Source: Echria macrotheca (taxonomy: Eukaryota > Ascomycota > Sordariomycetes > Sordariales > Schizotheciaceae). Taken from it: 64,000 nucleotides of DNA. The DNA lies in contig MU839845.1 of assembly GCA_030411725.1 (NCBI GenBank), forward strand, positions 466,851 to 530,850, read 5' to 3'. Position numbers and translations under genes: made by a program. The notes beneath the pieces are model-generated. The model searched no databases. It worked only from the letters and a program-made list of their open reading frames with translations, and had not been told where the DNA came from. How positions within the stretch are numbered: position 1 is the first letter of the stretch; every line of letters begins with the position of its first letter. Shown here piece after piece: positions 57,980-64,000 of the stretch.

Positions 57980-59590
57980 ACGGCGAGCCGGGACAATATA
58001 CCCATCATTTTTCTCAGTGTCAGACAGGCAAAGACCGGGCTGAGACGGACGGGGAGCCAGGGGTGAAGTCGGGGCTCTGCTGAGTCAGCCGGCCACACGT
58101 GTCTGTGGCCGATGATTTGCCGGCAAGAGGCGGTTGCTGCAAGGCTGACACTAACCCCACTTGGGATGGCGTCTGCGGCAGGCAAGCTTCTTTGCAGACG
58201 GCCCAGAAAACCAAATTGTTTGGGGGCACAAGTCAAACAAAGTGGTCCCTCTCTGCCCAATGCCACGAACACGTCTGGGCCTGGCCGTCGACCTCAATTG
58301 GGCCTGGAACGGCCATGCACGATTCGAGCAGCCAACATGTGACTTTTTGCGAAACCCGGGAACCAAGTCCCCAGAAAGGGGCCGTGACTTACACGGGTCC
58401 GGCTCCCGACGCGTCTTGACAGATTGACGCGCCGGACGCCGAGGTTGTCCGTTCCGGAGCTTCCGGAGACGTAGCCGAATGTAATAGCCTGTTTTTGAGG
58501 TTTTGGCACCGGTCTCGATGGATTGTCGATGGATGCTGCAATTGCACTCGTGTTTGCTCTTTGTGCGGGTATCGACCGCTTGGGCGCAGGAAGGTGTAAA
58601 TTCGGGGGGAGGGGACAAGTGAGATTCCGGGGGTCTGCTAGCGGGGTACTTGGCCGACGAGATGGCACCACGATGACAAGCCCGATTTTGGGCGAGTCGA
58701 ATCAAAATATGTGCATCTTCCACATCAACAGCCGAATATAAATGAGATTCTGACATTTTGAGCGCGTGCAGCTGTATGACGTGCTGCAAGGACGCTGTCG
58801 AGCTCTGCTGCGGCCAGCGTGCGGGTAGCGCAGTATCTGGGCCTCGAGGGGTCGCCAGTCTGGGGCGGGACCCCTACCCATCGAAAACAATTTTGAGGGC
58901 GACGGTCACGGGCATAAATAATCGAAAAAGCGGCCAATCTGGACATTTCGGGGCTTGGGTGAAAGCCCGCGACCGGGCGAACAAGACGAGTACCTGAATG
59001 CTGGCAAACGGATATGTGTGCAGCGATTTGGTCGGGCGAAGGCGTCTGGTCGGCTCGGGGGTTGCGAGGAGGAGGAGCCCATTTTGGGACGGAGCTGGAG
59101 CGATGCCGTCCCTCAGGGCGGGTCCGGAGGCCAGCACGACCCTGCACCCTTGGCCCTGACCTGCACTCGCCATTTGCCGTCGCCCTCCTTGTTGAACTTT
59201 TCCTCCGACAACCTCTGCACCACGTCGGCTCCCGAGCCTCCAGCCCAGCTCCGCACCCGACCTCGACATCGACGCGTGTTCCGGCCACGCTGCGCGCCGA
59301 ATAGATATCTGCTACCCATTTGCCCGTCGAGCTGTGCTGGCCGCCGCCGCCATCAGCCTTGCATGCACATTCGCCGTGGCCTGCTCCTCGCGCCGCCCAC
59401 GCTCCCTCGCCAACTCTCCACCCAGCTCCTGCGGATCGCGGGTGCGGCCACGACAACTCGCACAACGCCCCGACCTGACCCCCAAACGCGTCCCCAATTG
59501 CACTTGCGCGTCCAAGGAGTCGGTGCCAGCATTCAACACGCTCGACGAGGCTGACAACCAGCCTCGCATGCGATTTATCATTCCCCAGAA
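57980..59590. other. 1.6-kb interval upstream of itc1
   Basis: Promoter and leader of itc1. No recognisable gene; the last 450 bp is C-rich, usual for a fungal leader. Confidence 0.55.
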
Positions 59591-62500
59591 ATGGTAACCG
59601 GTGCTCCCGCCTCTGGCTCTCGTTGGCTTCTGCTAACCTCCCGGATCGCAGGTGCTCTTCAAGCGCAAGCCGGTGCAGTTCCTGCCGGCGCCCGACGTCG
59701 AAGATGACCAGGAGGTGTGGCACATCCCCGAGACGGGAGAGATCTTCGGCTCGTACGACGACTACTTGAGTCGAATGGACTTTTACAAGCAGAAACGCTT
59801 CATCTGTACCATCAGCGGCCACTCGGGCCTCACCTTCTTCGAGGCGCTCAAGAGCGAGGTAGGCCCGGCTTTGTTGTTCTGTTTATCCGTGCTGACCCAA
59901 CTTAGCACGACGGCGCCGCCGAGGTCGAGCAGGCCTTCCCGGAGGCGCTCAAAGGACCCATCCTCCGCCGCGTCCAGTTCCAGACCGTGTCCCGCATCGA
60001 TGCTTTAGTGGATCAGATCTACGATGAGTTTAAGAACGATTATTATCCCGGAGAGGCCGTTGCGGTGCGAATCCTCGGCGACGAGAAGCTCGATGGTGTG
60101 GTACGGGACAAGACGCGATTCGGCAGTAAGGTACGGCCAGATGGCACCCTCACCAAGCCATTTTCACGCTACTTTGTCAGCCTGGATTCGCGTCCCGGCG
60201 AGGAGGCGGTGGTCGACGACGACCACATATTTCGCGACCGCAAGGTCTTCACCAAGTCGGTCCTCCGGTCCTTCATCAAGAAGACAGTGACAAGAGAAGC
60301 CTGGAACGGCGCCCCATGGTTGGTTAAACACGACGTCGCCGAGCAATACCACATCGACACGCGCATCCCGGCGCATCTCCGATACGACACCAAGCTCATG
60401 GAGCGGAAACAGATCCAGGCCCAGAAGAGGCTATCTCATCCCGATATGTCCAACTACTCGGGCCAGCACTCACCGACCGGCCCTCTGCGACTGCCCGAGC
60501 TCAAACCGGCGCCCAAAAGCCACAAGTCAAAGGCCCAACAGGCTCAACAGGCCAACAGACATAGCCTTTCGGGCTCCGAGGCTGGCTCGTTTATGCATCT
60601 ACCGCTGCCTGGAAACCCGTTTCAATTTCCTCTGCGTAATAATGTGCCCCCTCCCATGTACTCGCAGCCCGAGCCTCCACCGCCGCCACCGCCGCCGAAA
60701 TACCCCATCGAGGATCTCCAGCTGGAGATGCGCGGCCGCGTCAGGCCACCGCTCAAATTCATGTGCCAGGATCCGCCTGTGCAGGTGGACGGGAGCACTA
60801 GCAAGCAACCCTTTGGCGACAAGATACTGATGAAATCAGTTGGGCCGCTTCTGGAGACGTGGGACACGCTCAACGTCTACTGTGAGATTTTCAAACTGGA
60901 TTCCTTTACGTTTGATGATTTTGTAGAAGCCATGCACGTCGCGTCGGAAGACGTACCGGTGCAGCTGTTTGACGAGATACATTGCGCCGTTCTCAAAATT
61001 CTGGTCGGCGGCGAGTCGGAAGGCGGCAAGGTGCAGATCCAGCTGCCGGAGCTGGAAGACGAAGAGGAGGAGGAAGAGGCCGAGGACGTCAGCAACATGC
61101 CATCGCCCGAACCGGAGCCACAACCCTCGGGCCGGGCGACACGCAGCAGCCTGGCCAAGATGGAAGCCGAACGACTCGCCGCCGAGGCCGCCGCGGCCGA
61201 GAAGGAGATGCGACAGGCAGAGGATACGCCCAGGCACCGGGCCGAAGAGTTACTGGATGGATACGACTGGATCGAACACCTGCGGAAACGAGATTTCAAG
61301 AACGGCGGCTGGGAGCTCATCATGGTGGGGCTTCTTCACCAGCTCTCCAAGAGCGAGCGACTGAGAGCTTCGTGTGAGGAGCTCCTGCAACAGCTGGTCC
61401 CGACCGAGATCGACCCCAGCCAGGAGACCGTCCGGCAGAGATATGCGTCGCTAGATATTAACTACCGCGTGCAGGCGCTCCAGATCATATGCATGCTGAC
61501 AGCCGAGACCAAGGCCATCCGCGGCTACATGGAGGATTGTAGCGAGACCATGACGGGGTACCGGAAGGAGAAGATTGAGTGGCAGCGGAAGAGGAAGCAA
61601 GCGTACGTATTTTTTTTCTTTCGGATTTTATTCTGAGACTGACCCTCGCAGCATCGAGGATCTGAAGGGCTTAAATGATCAGCGCAAGATTTTGTTGCCT
61701 GATAACCTACCGCCGAGTCCGCCACTTGAGCCCAAGACGAATGGGCTGTCGGATATGGATGATCTGCCGGCGCATACGTCGGATGATGTAGCTGATTCGG
61801 AGGACGGCGTGCCAACTCGCAAGCTACGACGGGGTCAAGACCGGGCGGCCGAGCGCAAACGCAAGGAGCAAAAGGAGCAAGAGAAGAAGGAAAAGGCGGA
61901 AGCGGCCAAACCGAAACAGTCGAAGCAGTTCCTCAAGGTCATGAAAGACATCCAGAAGAAGGAGGAGGAAATTGCCGAGTGCGAGAAGGAAATCGCCATT
62001 ATTGACAACGACCTCCGCGAGGCCGACTGCCCGCGCACGCGGGTGCTGGGCAAGGACCGGTTCTGGAATCGATACTACTGGTTTGAGCGCAACGGCATGC
62101 CGTACGGCGGATTACCCAACAGCTCGACGGCCGACGCGGGATATGCCAACGGCTGCATCTGGGTGCAGGGCCCCGACGAGCTCGAGCGCGAGGGGTACAT
62201 TGATATGAAGCCGGAGTACCAGGCCGAGTACGTGGCCAAGTTTGAGATTACCGTGCCCGAACGCAAGCGCAGGGAAGAGGGGCCGACGAGTGTGTTCAAT
62301 GCGTGGCAGTGGGGATACTACTCGGAACCGGAGGAAGTCGATGCGCTGCTCGACTGGCTCGACCCGCGCGGTTTCAACGAGTTGAAGCTGCGCAAGGAGC
62401 TGGTGAACTACCGCGAGAAGATTGCCAAGAATATGAAGAACCGCAAGGTCTATCTGGGAATCTCGTCAGAAGGGGAAGCGACCACCGTCTCGCCGGTGGA

Positions 62501-62747
62501 GGTTGAGGAGGAGAAGGAGAAGGATAGCAAGAAGAGGATGAGCACGAGGGGGAGCCGTACCGCTGCGACGACGCCCGAACCGCCGGCCTGTCGGTGTCTA
62601 AACTGGCAGAATACCATGGCGCTGGACGAGTTGGGCCATTTACATGGCGACCAGCCGGCGCCGGTTCGGGCGCGGAAGCAGACGGCGAGGAAGAGGGAGG
62701 CTGCGGTGGAAGTGGATTTGGGGGCGAGGAAGAGGGCGAGGAAGTAG
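59591..62747 (+). CDS. itc1: Itc1/Acf1-like ISWI chromatin-remodelling subunit (WAC, DDT, WHIM), 1000 aa
   Basis: Exons 59591-59593 (only the ATG), 59652-59858, 59906-61602, 61652-62747. Placing the ATG before intron 1 gives M-V-L-F-K-R-K-P-V, the conserved start of this family; the GTAACC donor is weak but nothing else yields it. The WAC DNA-binding domain covers about 20-125, a P8 run is near 325, the DDT domain about 373-440 (L-L-E-T-W-D-T-L-N-V-Y), acidic E-rich stretch near 450, WHIM helices around 526-610, and the WSD-type segment at about 767-875 (G-K-D-R-F-W-N-R-Y-Y-W-F, W-Q-W-G-Y-Y). Yeast Itc1 pairs with Isw2 to slide nucleosomes over promoters and repress early meiotic genes. Confidence 0.92.
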
Positions 62748-63752
62748 TAAAAAGGAAATCATTTTTTTGTTGGTGTGTGGGAAGGCGTTGTGGTGGTGTA
62801 AGGGTGCAAATATGAGGTGTGTATAGTAGAGGCGTTTGGGAGAAGGGGGAAGGGGGAAATGCAGATAGGGTGTTTGGGTGTGATGCTGTGATGACAGCTT
62901 GAACTCTTGTTCCGTAGAGTGGCGGGTCGGTTGGTGGGTGGATGGTTAGCTGGCGGGAGTAGAAAAAGCAAGCGGTTGGCATCTTTGGGTTTTGTTTTTG
63001 TCCTTGGTTGGTCTTGGGTTCTTGGGAGGGGGGTTTGCATGGATTGGTATGCGTAGATTTTTGTTTTTTATTTTTATTTTTCTTCTTTTGGTACATATCT
63101 TTGATCCGTTGATCCGTATAAGTTGAGGCGTGATTTTTGGTGTCTGAGTATTCCGTATTAGTTGTGTTCTGCTTGAGAATGTTGCTCTGCTGCTGAGTTG
63201 CTGTTGTCACGGCAGCTAGGCGCAACGCTACGACAACTAGAATAGGCCATGCCCTATGAAAGGATACAGATCAATTTAAGCCGACGACTCGATTGATTCT
63301 AGCGCTATATACAGCTCGTCACCTCGACGCTGCGCCAGGGCCGTGACAGCTGTGGTGGTGTTGAGTGGGCCAAGATGTGCTTAGAGGTAGTTGCTGAGTG
63401 CGGTCCAGTGGTCAGTGGTCAGTGGTCGTTACCTGTGAGTGGTAGCGAACCAAGATTTGGCGTTGTTTGGTTTTACCCAGCCCAGCATGTTTCAGGTTCA
63501 TTCCCTCTTTCGTTTTCGGAACTCGACAAAATTTTGGGATGGGATTCTTGTATTTTGCATGCTTTGGACAATTGGACATCATTCAGTCTTGGGGGTTTTG
63601 GTGACCCTCTTTTCTCCATCTCATTCCCTATTAGAGGGGTGACGCTGCGTGTGAGGAAGACCCCACAATCCTTCTTCCATTCAGCGAAGATCGATTAATT
63701 CAGAGGGTCGGCATCAATCGCATGACCTGGCCGACGCGCCTACCTAGCTAGG
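62748..63752. other. 1-kb interval, no gene seen
   Basis: 3' flank of itc1 (T-rich, including TTTTTATTTTTATTTTTC near 63065-63083) and promoter of the next gene. GGTCAGTGGTCAGTGG tandem units at 63411-63427. Confidence 0.6.
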
Positions 63753-63891
63753 ATGAGATATACACTGACAGTACTCTCTCTCATTTGGGCGATATGTGCC
63801 TGGGGCACTGTGGCAGGGTGGGCGGGTGGTGAGTTTGTATCGGCGGAGGAGATGGGCGAGGCGGTGGAGAAGGGGAATGTGCTTGTTGCTT
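63753..63891 (+). CDS. First exon of a secreted/ER thioredoxin-like protein, 3' missing
   Basis: ATG at 63753 gives 46 residues: a signal peptide (about 1-20, L-T-V-L-S-L-I-W-A-I-C-A-W-G) and E-F-V-S-A-E-E-M-G-E-A-V-E-K-G-N-V-L-V-A, which resembles the start of a thioredoxin fold (first helix and beta strand) in fungal PDI-like proteins. A GTTAGT donor follows at 63892; the next exon would lie beyond the G run, so the gene cannot be completed. Assignment to the thioredoxin fold is tentative. Confidence 0.5.
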
Positions 63892-63905
63892 GTTAGTATC
63901 TCTCT

Positions 63906-63907
<2 letters not shown>

Positions 63908-64000
<93 letters not shown>
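63908..64000. other. 93-base G homopolymer, probable assembly or sequencing artefact
   Basis: Uninterrupted G from 63908 to the window end, directly inside what should be intron 1 of a gene. A genuine run of this length is very unlikely; two-colour sequencing chemistry produces such runs when signal is lost. Confidence 0.9.

Noticed and set aside
58725..59822. 365-codon minus-strand frame upstream of and overlapping itc1
   Set aside because: No domain, R/G/A-rich composition, and it overlaps the conserved start of itc1 on the other strand.
1..64000. Search for a secondary-metabolite cluster, transposase, viral remnant or CRISPR-like array
   Set aside because: No polyketide synthase, peptide synthetase, terpene enzyme, transposase, reverse transcriptase or regularly spaced repeat array was seen on either strand.

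Overview
The window is nuclear DNA of a filamentous ascomycete, most likely a Sordariomycete. Genes carry several short GT-AG introns (about 45-75 bp, donors mostly GTAAGT or GTATGT), coding DNA is GC-rich with C/G at third positions, and intergenic DNA holds many TACC/TAGG, CTG, TG and purine/pyrimidine simple repeats. The gene set (Zn2Cys6 regulator, COP9 signalosome CSN1, complex I accessory subunit, DUF3433 membrane protein, MIF-domain protein with long tails) is typical of Pezizomycotina. No rRNA, tRNA, CRISPR array or intact transposon was recognised. The genus cannot be fixed from the sequence alone.

Layout: 1-3791 is the 3' part of a THADA/Trm732 gene. 3792-16677 is gene-poor and holds one unknown single-exon gene (9423-10454), simple repeats, a 94-bp element with inverted termini and a small family of degenerate repeats. 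16678-23390 (all minus) holds GTR2 (TORC1 signalling), a MIF-domain protein, a doubtful decayed frame and a four-TM protein. 23391-36086 holds an unusual zinc-finger protein, an LCAT-like lipase, a secreted protein with two eight-cysteine modules, a DUF3433 membrane protein and a Gtt1-like glutathione S-transferase. 36651-42726 holds a complex I subunit, an internally duplicated unknown protein, PRP18 and CSN1. A 4.3-kb regulatory-looking gap follows, then a Zn2Cys6 factor, an Xaa-Pro aminopeptidase, an L-type lectin cargo receptor, ALG8 and ITC1. At the edge is the first exon of a secreted thioredoxin-like protein, cut by a 93-base G run that looks like an assembly artefact.

The genes are mostly unrelated housekeeping loci. 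Real functional adjacency is limited to the divergent pair L-type lectin / ALG8, both acting on ER N-glycans, which share a 590-bp promoter. I did not find a clear new multi-gene system. The most unusual items are single proteins and repeats: the two-module secreted cysteine protein, the two-lobed unknown protein at 37595-38731, the MIF-domain protein without the N-terminal catalytic proline and with a 14-bp coding palindrome, and the inverted-repeat element at 14507-14600. Exon junctions were placed by hand from splice consensus, reading-frame continuity and family resemblance.
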